Shown in pieces: positions 53,840 to 64,000 of a stretch of DNA of 64,000 nucleotides. Origin of the DNA: Casuarius casuarius (Eukaryota > Chordata > Aves > Casuariiformes > Casuariidae); contig PTFA01000194.1 in the NCBI GenBank assembly GCA_003342895.1, positions 1,872,959 through 1,936,958 of the forward strand, given 5' to 3'. Position 1 is the stretch's first letter. Each line of letters opens with the position of its first letter. Position numbers and translations under genes: made by a program. Under the pieces are notes generated by a model that was not told the origin of the DNA, ran no database searches, and saw only the letters and a program-made list of their open reading frames with translations.

Positions 53840-56800
53840 ACAGCCCTTCCCACCGGTCCCGGCTGCGGAGGTTCAGTCTCCTGCACGCAGCCCTTGGCCG
53901 GTCACTGGGCAGTCAGTGACACGGAAACGCTGACTCCTGGCTCAGCGCAAACCTCAGGCCTGCCGTGTTGTAACACGGACCCGAAAGAGCTCCAGCGCCG
54001 CCGGACTTCTGCATTGCAAAACCCCGCACTGACTCAGCCGAGGAGATAAAAGCTTTCCCCAGCCCACTCTGCCGAATCCCTTGTTATTCAGTGCTCCCTT
54101 TGGTGACCTGCAATGCAAGAAGTTGCTGTCATCCCGGCAAAACCCTTATGTCATTGCCGGGTTATTGCCCTCCTTGTCACTGCCTTCCTTGCTAGTGCAG
54201 TGACCGAGGAGGGAGGCATTTCCTAACAGGAAAGGCTGCCCCCGGCTTGGCAGAGGGGAGCCCCAGCGACGGGGCCCACTCGACTGTTCATCTACCTGTT
54301 AGTTTCAGGTTAGTTGAGAATTTTCCATTAAATAGTTTCTGATGGAAAGTAGGCCGGTCCTGGAGGAAAGCACAGTTTTGCTGACAGGTTTGGAGTTTCC
54401 GTTCGGAAAAATTGAACAAAACGTTCTGTTGCACGGGGGAGTGTCAGCCAAAGCTGTTGAGCTTGTTGGAGGTTTGGGGCTAGCTGCTCCCCCGGCTCCC
54501 CAGCCTCTTGGGCGGTTGCCGGGATGGAGCTGGGCCTGCTTTTGAGCCACTCGCTCTGAACACGGCCCCTCCGGCACTGCCTTGCCGGCCACCCGCTCCC
54601 GCAGCCGGGCAGAGCAAGGCAGCTCACAGCAAAGGATGCGATTTCTCCTGGAGGCAGGGCTGGAGGAAAAGAGGGAAGAGGTTTTATTCCAGGTTAGTGC
54701 CTGCAATGGAAGCGGCCTTTCAGCAGAGGGCATTACACGATATTTTATGAGGAGCCTGAATTATAACGCTCACCCCCAGCGAGGCGGAAGCCCCAGACTT
54801 ACTGCTGCTGGATGGAGGGCAAGAAGCCAGGACAACCTTTGGACAAAGCTGGGAGAAATGGCCAGGACCTCTGCACTTGCACCCTTTTTGGCCACGTAGC
54901 AGGGTGGTTTGCAGCCGGCGGGCAGGGCTGCTCGGCAGCCTTGCAGGGCGAAACCCTTCCCACCACCAGCACGGGTCAGCGTGGCGTGGGGCTCCTTCAG
55001 CCGGGCTCTGGGGGATGCGCTCACACGGCCACGCTGTGGTTCCTTAGACAAAAAGCACCAAATCTCTGCATCGCCAAAAAGCTACCAGCAAGTGAAGCTG
55101 AACCTCCCACAGCCCTGGGACTGCTCTGTTTCAGTATTTCAGTTTTTCCCCTTTAGACCTAGGCTACCCCACGCTGCCAGGGTTTGGAGGAGGCTTTTCC
55201 CTCTACCAGCACTTGGAGCACACCCAGTGACAGGGATTTTTCTGGAGGAAACCCATGCTGGCAGTGTGGCCAGGAGTCCCATAGCTGAGGCCAGGAGGTG
55301 ACCACTAATCACTCACTTTCCCCATCCTGTCCCTGCTCCTCCCACGCCGTGTTTGAAACTCTTGGCTTTGGCACCTGCAAGCGAGGAAGCTTTGCTCAGG
55401 AACAGGATGTAGCAACCTGATTTTTGGCATGAAGATGAACAACCCCGAGGTGACTGACACTGCCTTTTCAGTGGCAGCTGAATAATACTAAGGACTCACT
55501 AAAACAACAGGAAAAAAGGTTGGAAAAAAAAAAAGACAGACCCCATGGACTTCCGTCCACACTTGGACACCAATAACGTTTCAGTGCAACCCGTCCATTG
55601 CTACAAAGGTGTTTTGAAATCTAAATGTCTCTAATACAACAAAGCATTATTGTTTCATGCTATTAACAAAATGGAGCAAAGAAGTCCACCCAGGCGTTAG
55701 GAGTTCATGACTCCAGGTCACTAGATGAGCAATTTAAGAAGAAAAACATATGTACTCGCAGTGACAATGAAACTCTGTATTTGTCTTTTTGAACCGCTTA
55801 CTGAGACTTTGCTGTAAGTTTTTCTTCATAAACTATCAAATAGATCGAATGAAAAGGCCCACAAAATAATTTCAGTATTGTATCCGTTGTGAAGTATGCA
55901 GGAAAAAAAGGAAAGGTAGAAATTGTTGACTAAACTTTCAGCAGCTAAATGCCATTTTGCCTGAAGAAAGCTCACTAGTGAATAGCACAAATGGGCTTTG
56001 GTGCAGCTGCTTCAGCACTTAGCAGGACCGGGGCCTAAAGTGACCAAAAATACCTCGTGTGCCCAAAACCACTGGTACTTTTTCCTTCTTTCTACCGATT
56101 TTCTTATGAGGGCTTTTGGAGAGCAGGCATTTGGGGAGAAGCAGACTGCTGCAAGGCCACTTCTCCACCGCAGCCTGGGTATCGCTTCAGGAACAGCCTG
56201 TGAGACCTTTCAGCCAAAAAAACAGGAATAGCAGGAAAACGGTCAGATGTAAACACACAGGGACAGACCCATGTGACATCCTTCTGCGTGGAAAACGTCC
56301 TACCTCTTAGCTTTATTCAGCAAAATTCAGGCGGAATTCAGTAATTCTGAACAGTAGAGGATAATATTTTGACATTTCCAAGAAAAAAAATCCATTTTGA
56401 GTTTGCTGGAGGCTTTGGATTTTAATTCAGAAGTAACATCTAGAAGAAACCAATAAGCAGAGCAGCCCAGCGCTGCCCCGTTTTGGCTGGCAGGCTCCAG
56501 GACGCAGCAGGAAGGCTGGAAGGCTGGACCCTGGCTCCCACCTGCCATGGGCCAGCTCCTTGCTAACCCAAGGAAAAGCATTTCTAGATTTAATGTCCAT
56601 GGTACTAGATCAGACCCAGAATATATCTGAGGGGCAGATTCAAGGAATTAGAGGAAATGATGCTTATGGGGTATTTTTTCAGTGTAGATGTGTATTTGGA
56701 AAAGCTACTGGGCAAACAGTGAAGCACAGAAGTGAGAGAAAATTACTGTAGTCAGATAAAGAAGTAGATAAAATATCTGAGTTATTGGAGCTAGGAAGAT

Positions 56801-56979
56801 CTGCTGTAGGAAATCATAACATCCGCCCCTGTTTCTTAGCTAGAGCTTTTACGAAGTCGATCTCAAAATGCCTCGGAAGGAGCAGGACATATCCCACGGA
56901 TGCGGAGCAGAGTGAGCACCGGCTGTGGCGCAGAGCCACCGCGTAGCCTGGCTGCAAATAGGGCCTGGCTGGGGACTCA
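53840..56979. other. CYP2 upstream region, no gene seen
   Basis: The first 300 bp act as the CYP2 promoter region. The rest shows a poly(A) run near 55,525 and no recognisable exon. Confidence 0.5.
54030..54038. promoter_or_regulatory. AP-1/MARE/ARE-like site upstream of CYP2
   Basis: TGACTCAGC fits the TGACnnnGC core bound by NRF2-small MAF and also contains an AP-1 site. It is 321 bp above the CYP2 start codon. It is a motif match only; a 9-mer can occur by chance. Confidence 0.25.
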
Positions 56980-57925
56980 GTCACAGAAACACTGAACCGC
57001 CAAGGTTGGAGGCACCTCTGGAGATCGTCTGCTCCAACCCTTGCTCAAGCAGAGTCAGCTGGAGCAGGCTGTCCAGGACCATGTCCAGTCTTGGTTTGAA
57101 TGTCTCCAAGGATGGAGATGCCACAACCTCTCTGGGCAACCTGTTCCTCATCCCTCCTCACAGTGAAGAAGTGCTTTCTTATGTTTCAGTGAAATTTCTT
57201 GTTTTTCAGTTTGTGCCATTGCCCCTTGTCCATTCGCTGGGCCCTGCTGAGCAGAGTCCAGCTCTGACTTCCTTACCTCCCCCATCAGGTGTTCATACAC
57301 ACTGATAAGATGCCCCAGAGCCTTCTGTTCTCCAGGCTGAACAGTCCTAGCTCTCTCAGCATCTCCTCATACAAGAGACACTCTAATCTCTTAAACGTCT
57401 TCATGGCTCTTTGCTGGACCTGTTCCAGTAGCTCTATGTCCTTCTCATACTGGGGAGCCCAGCACTGGGCCCAGCACTCCGGGTGTGGCATCACCAGGGC
57501 TGAGCAGAGGGGAAGGATCACCTTCCTCAACCTGCTGGCAATGCTCTTCCTAATGCAGCCCAGGATGCCGTTGGCCTTCTTTGCCGAAAAGACGCATTGC
57601 TTGCTCATGTCCAACATGGTATCCAGCAGGACCCCCAGGACCCCATGGAGGGCTGCCTTCCAGCTGGTCACCCCAGCAGATAGTCCATGTATCCCCAGGT
57701 TATTCGTCCCCATGGCAGAGCTTTGCATTTCCTTTTGTTGAGCTCCATGAGGTTCCTCTCGGCCCATTTCTCCACCCTGTCGAGGTCCCTCTGAACGGCA
57801 GCACCACTGGTCTACTCATCCCAGTTCTGTGTCATCTTCAGACTCTCTGAGGTGCACCCCATCAGCCAGGTCATTAATGAAGACATTAAACACTATTGCC
57901 TAGTGCTGGATCCCATCTTTGTGTA
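56980..57925 (-). mobile_element. CR1 LINE, 5'-truncated, minus orientation
   Basis: The plus strand begins with the reverse complement of the CR1 3' end (GGTTGGAGGCACCTCTGGAG, CAACCTCTCTGGGCAACCTG). It continues into the coding region. A minus-strand frame at 57,767-57,285 is the C-terminal part of the CR1 reverse transcriptase protein, with the recognisable pattern [30 protein letters not shown], then LLEQVQQRA and LREL. It is interrupted and lacks the endonuclease and most of the RT, so it is immobile. It is 3.3 kb upstream of the CYP2 start. Confidence 0.88.
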
Positions 57926-60479
57926 TGAGGAGAGCTGAACACCTGCAGGTTCCCCTAATCTTGTGTTTTAACTCTGCTGGCTTAGAGTAAGCTGTTATAT
58001 TACACTAAGGCAATTAATATTATCCTAATGCAATTTTCTCTTGTCAGCAGCCAAAAGCCTCAGTGGTCTGGAGGTGCTCTGCTCGCTCCAGGGCCTTGGC
58101 TGCGCAGAATGAAGCAGGCGTAAAAACAGCTGAAAACCAATTTTATCTCTCTCCCTCTCCCCTCTGTAAGGCAAGGAGTGAAACAGCAAGGTGCTTCATG
58201 TGCTGCGTCTGCTCGCTGCATAACCTGGTCCAGTTAATGACTAAACTGAGAGTATTTTTGGTTGCTGTTAATAATGCAGCAGTACTCGCTGCATCGGAGT
58301 TCGGCCGTAATTACATGGAGAGTGTCATTTGTAATGCCCATCATTTCCTCCCGCGGGAGTGTAGCTCTGCAGCAGGATGATGTTAGATCCCCTTTTCCAT
58401 TGCTGGGATGGTGTTTGCCCTTGGATCCCTGCGGCATGCCCAGACACACACCCAGCCTGACCAACGGACCTGCCCTGGTACTGCCTTGCCTGCGTGGAGT
58501 TTGCACGCAGGGAGGAGAGGGTCTGATAGAGCACCCGGGCTGGAGCATTCGAGGTCTGCCAGGGAGATAACCCCCAGCAACACGCTGCAACCTCTGCTCT
58601 CGAGGACGGCAGGCTGGGTGGACTAACAAGCTCCCCTGACCTCCATTTCCCTGAACGTGCCGGTGACCCATCTTCCTCTCCTCTCTGCTCCTCGCAGACA
58701 GGCTCCTCGCAGTGCTGCTCTCACGCTGGTTGTTACTCGAGTGCACGTCTCTCTGGAGACAGACTCGCTGTGCTAAACTGGCCAAGATCTTTTCTCTCCT
58801 AAAGGATGGAAATGTGATTCCTCGTTGGCTGCTACGTCCTCAGATGAGTCATCTGCCTTGGTGGCTGGTTATTACAGCTAGCATTAGCATTTCGTGCTCT
58901 TAACTCACGGTATTATTATGCCGGGGAAGCGGTGCGTACGCTCTCAGCTGGCCCCCAGCTGCGGTTTGTCGGGAAGGGGGACAGCAACGCATGCCCCGTG
59001 TTTCCCCATACGGCCGAGCAGCCCCGTGCTCCCTGCACCAGCGGCGCTCAGCTCTGACTGAGGGAAAATAAACCAGCGGTGATACAAAGCTGGAGGTGCC
59101 GCAGCAGACAGCACGGCCGCTCCGCAGACAGGGCTCCCTTGCCCAGCTTGGCCCCTCTTGGGAAACAGAGGCAGCCTGGTGGCAACCAGCTTCCTAACCA
59201 GCTGCTGAGCTTGAAATGCTGCTTCCAAGCATCCCTCTTCCTCCTCCTCTCCATGCTCTACCTTCTCCTCACTTCCAAAACTGAAGATGCTGAGCACCAG
59301 TGACCATGTCGGCAGCCCAGTCTCAAACGCTCCCGGGATGCACGATGCTGTCATCCCTTTGGCTGCTCCGATCTTTCTCCCTGCTCTGATGGTCAGGCTC
59401 TGTGGGGCCGTATATAGCTACGGGGCATCAGTTTTCTCCCAGTTACTCCAAAGGAGAAGTTCCTTGCCGGCCAATAGCAGCAGATTGGTGCTCCCATCCC
59501 CATCACAAGCCTTTGAGCAAAGGCACTGAGCTATGCCGTCAGCTTAAAAATAACCTCTGAGGGTTCAACACTGGCCTTAACTGGAGGAGCTCTGGGCCCT
59601 TCCTTGATCCTTCTACCTATCACAGTTAAACCAAGCAGACAGCTTGGTCTGGTTTTCCACATCTCACTTTGTCCCACAAGGAGGGAGACAGCTTCATCCA
59701 GCTGCCAGTGGATCTTTATGTCCATAAAACATCTCAAGGCACCCTGGCAGCTGGTCGCGGCTCTGAGCTATCGCTCCTGGCCCAGGAGGCTGGTCCTGTT
59801 GCAGGGAGGGCTGATGTGATCAGGGAGGGATCCCAGCCCCATTCAAAGCCGTCCCTGACTGCTATCAGCTCCCGGAGAGGGGCACAGGGTGCTGGGCGGA
59901 AAAGCAGGGCTTGCAAGCTGAGACCGACATGCTTGAAAACAGAGGCAAAGCAAGCCCACGGCGGGATTTCCTAGTGCGCTCCAGATTCGACTGCCTTCCC
60001 CTTCTTTCTTCCCAAGACTCAACCCCCCACACGCTGAATGCAGGAAATGTTAAATAAAACTACCTTGCAAAATGCTTTTCCCTTCATGATGACCCAGACG
60101 CCTGTGGCATCTTCTGCCACTTGTCTTCACAAACATCTTTTGAGTAGAAAGACATAATTCAAGCAGGAAAATGAGATGATTTGCATTTGCATTAAGTAAA
60201 TGTCACTCCCAACCTAATTCTAGTCTTCAGTGTTTTTAATTTTAACAGCAGGTGATTTGTACAGCTGTTGCAAAGCGTCGGAGAGCAGAACGTAATCCAG
60301 GCATTGCAAACAGCCGTGGAAAGGGTAATGGTTAACAGGGCAATGCCAGGATTCATTCTGTTCCCTTCAGTGGTCAAAAAAAAAAAAAGAAAAGAAAAGG
60401 CAGAGAGGGATTTTGCCAGTTAATCAGAGTTTGCACAGAAGGAAAATCAGGGTAGACTTTGCCTGAACTGCCCTGCAGG
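57926..60479. other. No gene seen
   Basis: Non-coding DNA. Frames of up to 183 codons on the minus strand (58,234-58,785) have no family resemblance. Confidence 0.45.
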
Positions 60480-60740
60480 ATCAACCGCCCTCTGGGGCAA
60501 CGCGGGCACGGCCTGCCGGAGACGAAGGCCAACACTCGTCTTCTGCATCTCTCGTTTCTGGCAGCCGTCGACATCCGCCCGGCACTGATCTGCCTTCACC
60601 CCACGCACGCATCGACCGACGGAGGCAACCTGCCCGCGGCGGCTGCTGCAAGCTCTTGTGAGCCTCGAGCTACAGGCACAACCGCAAACACTGGGCCCTG
60701 GGCCATATCCTGCCGGGCACCGAGCAACCTTTGTGGGAGT
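60480..60740. other. CpG-rich block
   Basis: Moderately CpG-dense with no recognised exon. Confidence 0.3.
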
Positions 60741-60920
60741 GAAGGGACACGGCTTTATGCAGGACGGAGTTAAAATTGGGCAACCTGGTGGATAAACGCA
60801 AGCGTTTGGCCAGCAAGGGTTCGTGCACATCCCGGTGACAACAACTTTACTACAGCGGCAAAGGTGCTCGGACCAGTGAGCGCAGGTCTCTGCCGTGACA
60901 TAGAGTGACCAAGGACAGCT

Positions 60921-60960
60921 ACTATATTTATATATCTATATATCCATATATGATCTATAG
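60921..60960. repeat. TATA-rich simple repeat
   Basis: Irregular TATATATC units. TATA-like, but with no gene beside it. Confidence 0.7.
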
Positions 60961-61189
60961 TTGGCCTAAGACACACAGTGATAAAATGCAGTCCTGCTTG
61001 GTGGGGTGCACATACACCTTTGGCCACGCGCTGAGCCACGCGAGCAGAAATAGTTCGAATAAGCAGGATAAATTAGGAGCCAGCGGAAATCCATCACCAC
61101 CACGGGGAATGAACTCCAGCTCCGAGCGTGCGATTGAGCCTAAACGTGCGATTAAACCTTCCTATCGCTTTTTAATTTCTAGTCCTCTC

Positions 61190-61980
61190 CCTGTTGCCCG
61201 TAACGCCGGCCGGCGCCGCAGGCAGGCACGCGGGCTGACCCCGCTCGGGGCGCCGGGGGCGAGGGGCTGCCGTGGCAGAGGTACAGTCCTGCCGCGCACG
61301 TCCCACCCTGCCTCCACCTGCTTACCTACGCAGCGCTGATCTCGCACCGTAATTCCCTCGAGAACAAGGCTCGCTGCGGCACGAGGGATGGGGTTATGCT
61401 GCCTGGATGGGCTCCAGATGGTGGAAAAAGGGGTGCAATGTGCCGGCATGATCAGAATCGCTCCATAAAAGCATCCTCTCCTCTGCCACCCGGCTTGCTG
61501 CTGCCCGCAGCAACGAAAATCGTTAAAAGGATGTAAAATACAGGGAATTTCTTAACTCAAACGGCTGTGGAGGTGAGGGCTGCACTGCCCCAAAACCTTC
61601 CTCTTCCTGCAAAAAAATAATTTTTCTCTAGATGCTCTATCCAGAGGGAAAAAATCCCTCCCTTCTCCACCGCCACATTGCAAACACACCATGTCCTCAG
61701 GGGCCCACGTACCAACGCCGTTCATTCTGCTTTGCGCGTACGTGCGATTACCACATCTATAAAGCTCATTAAAATATGCTAATTTCAGGAAGAGGCAGGG
61801 GAAAAACAGCGCTTGCACGCGACACTGCCGAGCGCAGCGCTTCGAGCCTCCCAAGCGCATCTGCCGAGCCGCAAAGAGCTCCAGGCGCGGCGCGCGGGGG
61901 CTCAGCGCCCCGGGGAGGGCGCGACGGCCGGGCTGCGCGCAGAGGCCCTTCTTCTGCCTTTTCCCCAGGGGTTAAACGTG
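61190..61980. other. Interrupted CpG-rich region
   Basis: Two dense blocks, 61,190-61,280 and 61,830-61,980, separated by AT-richer DNA. No gene seen. Confidence 0.35.
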
Positions 61981-62180
61981 CATATTAATTTGCTGCATTG
62001 GCAGCATCTTCCTTTCATTTGCAGGGTCGCGACCTGGGAGAAGCAGCCCGGGAAGGTGCCCAGGAGCCATCACGACCCACTGGAGAAGACGTACGGACAG
62101 ACCTGGAGCCGTCTTTGCTGCTTCACAGCATCTTTCTAGATTCCTGGAAACAGTAACGTAGTGTATTTTGTTGGTGTGGC

Positions 62181-62241
62181 AATAAAAATAAATAAATAAA
62201 TGAATAAAAACGAAATAAAATAAATAAATAAATACATAAAA
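62181..62241. repeat. (AAAT)n microsatellite
   Basis: Imperfect AAAT/AATAA run of about 60 bp between CpG-rich blocks. Confidence 0.85.
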
Positions 62242-62259
62242 GCAACAGGAAGGGCCCTT

Positions 62260-63430
62260 GCGAGCACCCTTTTGGGGTGTCGCCGTGCCCTGGGGAGACC
62301 TTCCAGGGATGCTCGAGCCCACCGCAGGCCCGCTGCGATCGTCCAAGGTAGCGGAGGCAGCGTGCATTGGCGTTTCATTTCCGTACGCCGCTGCGATCAC
62401 TTACCCGTCCGTATCACCCGCACCTGGCGCTGGCCCGGAGCGGCGTTAAACCAAAGAGCCGAATCGCTCCTTGGCCAAAAGGGGCAGGTCTGGGGCCATA
62501 TGCCACGCGGCGGGGAGCCCTGGATGGCACCGCAGAGCCGGGCGAGCAGATGGCACGGGGAGCAGAGCTCCACCTTCGCCGGGCCAGCGGCTTCGTGCCG
62601 GCAATGTAACGAGGAGCCCTGCGGCTCGGGAATTTGTTCCTTCACTGCTTCTTAGTCGGCAGAGAGACAAAATAATTATGTGCACTTGCACGGGAATAAA
62701 TCAGAGAGTCGAGTGCTTTCTGAGCTGCCCGCTTCGCTGAGCCCGCTCCCCCGGCCTCTCTTGGTCCGGGATGCGATGCATCCCCTCCTCTCCCAGCGAG
62801 CAAACCCAGCTCGTCCGTCTGCTGCTGAGGTTCCCGTCAGCCCTTCCCGGTGCTGCACAGCTGTCGGCGGAGGTGGCCTCCGGCGGGGTTCCTCCGGTGG
62901 CCCGCGGCAGGCAGGCACCCGCTGGCCAAGCGACACCAGCGGTGGCCTTACAGCAGGGCTCTCCGGCTGGCCCTGTGCTGCTGCGGGGATTGCACAGGCG
63001 CCGTCCCTGCCGTGCCTGGAGAAAAAACAAGGCAACGCAATCGAAGCCCTTGCACGGGGGAACTGCTCCTGGTGATCAGCCTTGGGGAAAGACGGGCGCT
63101 TTTGCAGGCACTGGGAGAGCCTCCGGCCTTGGGAACAGCGGACATGCCCGGCTGCGGGACTGCCAATGGGGTGGCAGGAGCACAGCCCGCCGGGCGCCGG
63201 GGAAAGCAGCCCCACATGTCCTGCCTTTTTGCCCCCTTTCGCCATGGTCCTTGGGCTACTTTGCTGGCGGGCCACGGATGTAGCAAGAGCAAAGCGGGAG
63301 CTGGCATTTGCTCACAACACGTTTCAGCAGCAGGTCAGGGCACCGAGGAGCAGATGTGGGTCAGGATGCAAAGAGAGCCGCCGCGGCCGGCCCAGGGCCC
63401 GCCCAGGACCCGCGGGTATGGGCAACTGGG
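62260..63430. other. Long CpG-rich region without a recognised gene
   Basis: About 1.2 kb, GC-rich with many CpGs. Open frames of up to 210 codons occur on both strands and overlap each other, as expected from composition. None shows a domain I recognise. Could be a promoter for a gene beyond 64,000. Confidence 0.4.
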
Positions 63431-63519
63431 ACAGTGCCCTGTTCACGTCAGGGCTGTTAAGTATCATATTGTTTTCCACTAAAATGGGTTACTTTGATGC
63501 TAATTTGCTCTGACCAATC

Positions 63520-63600
63520 TGGGCTGACTCGATCTGATCTTAGAAGTTCAGCAGTGATTGGGGTGCGGGTGGGAGGGAGACCCTCGGATATCTTGGATAG
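63520..63600 (+). repeat. 5S rRNA-like remnant (pseudogene or 5S-derived SINE head)
   Basis: CTCGATCTGATCTTAGAAG followed by TTCAGCAG, then GGGTGGGAGGGAGACC, tracks the 3' half of vertebrate 5S rRNA (TCTGATCTCGGAAGCTAAGC... TGGATGGGAGACCGCCTGG). About 15 nt of the 5S middle is missing and many positions differ. It is not a functional 5S gene. Confidence 0.55.
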
Positions 63601-64000
63601 ATGAAAAGCTCTATATTGCGTTGCCCTTACTCCTGACTTTTCCTTTTCCCGTTCATTACGGCGTCATGCAGTGGTTTTCCCAGGGCCACATCCACGAGTG
63701 GCACTGAAGTTACCCTTCCTGCTCCGACGGAAAGTCGTGAAACAGTGACTGTATCCAGCGACGGCTCAAACTGTGACACAGTGTCCCGATCCGATATCGG
63801 GAAGGTTTCGTTTCGATCCCAAGGACGAGATTAAGACGCTAAAACTGGTCAAATATCGTACAACCTTTTAACTTTTATTTTCAACGGAGTGAGGAAAAAA
63901 GAGGTGGGGAAAGGCAAAGGGGAGAGGGGAACAAGGGTAAGAGGAAAAGATAGAGAAAAGTTGGAAAAGGAGAGAGGAAGCTAGCTACCACCACTCCAAG
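63600..64000. mobile_element. Possible LTR-like retroelement edge, cut by the window end
   Basis: The DNA changes character here: scattered CpGs in otherwise moderate-GC DNA, then a long purine-rich tract from about 63,890. On the minus strand an AATAAAAG lies near 63,875. No coding part, primer site or paired repeat is inside the window, so this is tentative and could be plain unique DNA. Confidence 0.2.

Noticed and set aside
57285..57767. 160-codon minus frame as a host gene
   Set aside because: It is the CR1 reverse transcriptase C-terminus and lies inside the CR1 copy.
62850..63482. 210-codon plus frame in the right-hand CpG region
   Set aside because: Composition-driven; frames in all phases are open there and none resembles a known protein.
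63526..63595. Functional 5S rRNA gene
   Set aside because: The middle is deleted, many positions differ and no full 120-nt unit is present.
53840..64000. A second CYP2 copy upstream (P450 genes often occur in tandem)
   Set aside because: No heme-loop, ExxR or hinge motif is found on either strand in this part.

Overview
This is a vertebrate nuclear genome window, almost certainly from a bird. The genes are split by GT-AG introns, CpG islands mark the promoters, and a CR1 LINE with the avian-style 3' region lies at about 56,980-57,925. A weaker CR1-like piece lies at 27,590-27,800. Introns are compact and repeat density is low. I see nothing bacterial or plasmid-like.

Three protein-coding genes can be rebuilt exon by exon, all on the minus strand. 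(1) A nine-exon cytochrome P450 of family 2 (53,709 down to 47,713; 497 aa). Exons 2-8 are 163, 150, 161, 177, 142, 188 and 142 bp, the classic CYP2 pattern, and a TATA box lies 120 bp upstream of the ATG. (2) FBXW10 (42,390 down to 28,459; 14 coding exons, about 1,159 codons), an F-box/WD-repeat substrate receptor. Its last exon contains an apparent 1-nt frameshift. (3) TVP23B (26,906 down to 20,385; 7 exons, 207 aa), a Golgi membrane protein. FBXW10 next to TVP23B in the same orientation is also the human 17p11.2 arrangement, which supports both names.

Layout. 1-14,950: no gene I can support, but several CpG-rich blocks, dyad-symmetric elements and a possible retroelement remnant near 10 kb. 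14,954-15,179: a possible terminal coding exon of an unrecognised membrane protein (minus strand). 15,180-18,750: nothing recognised. 18,755-26,906: TVP23B with a long 3' UTR. 26,540-27,410: its CpG-island promoter. 28,125-43,110: FBXW10, with a two-layer minisatellite over its 5' end. 43,130-47,310: no gene seen. 47,315-53,835: the CYP2 gene. 53,850-64,000: CR1, simple repeats, CpG-rich DNA without a recognised gene, a 5S rRNA-like remnant, and a possible LTR-like edge.

The three genes do not form one pathway. The P450 would sit on the ER membrane, FBXW10 would select targets for an SCF/CUL1 ubiquitin ligase, and TVP23B acts in Golgi vesicle traffic. I found no clear previously undescribed system. 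The best leads are the FBXW10 frameshift, the unusual P450 I-helix and K-helix loop, the minisatellite at the FBXW10 promoter, the orphan membrane-tail exon, and the 5S-like remnant.
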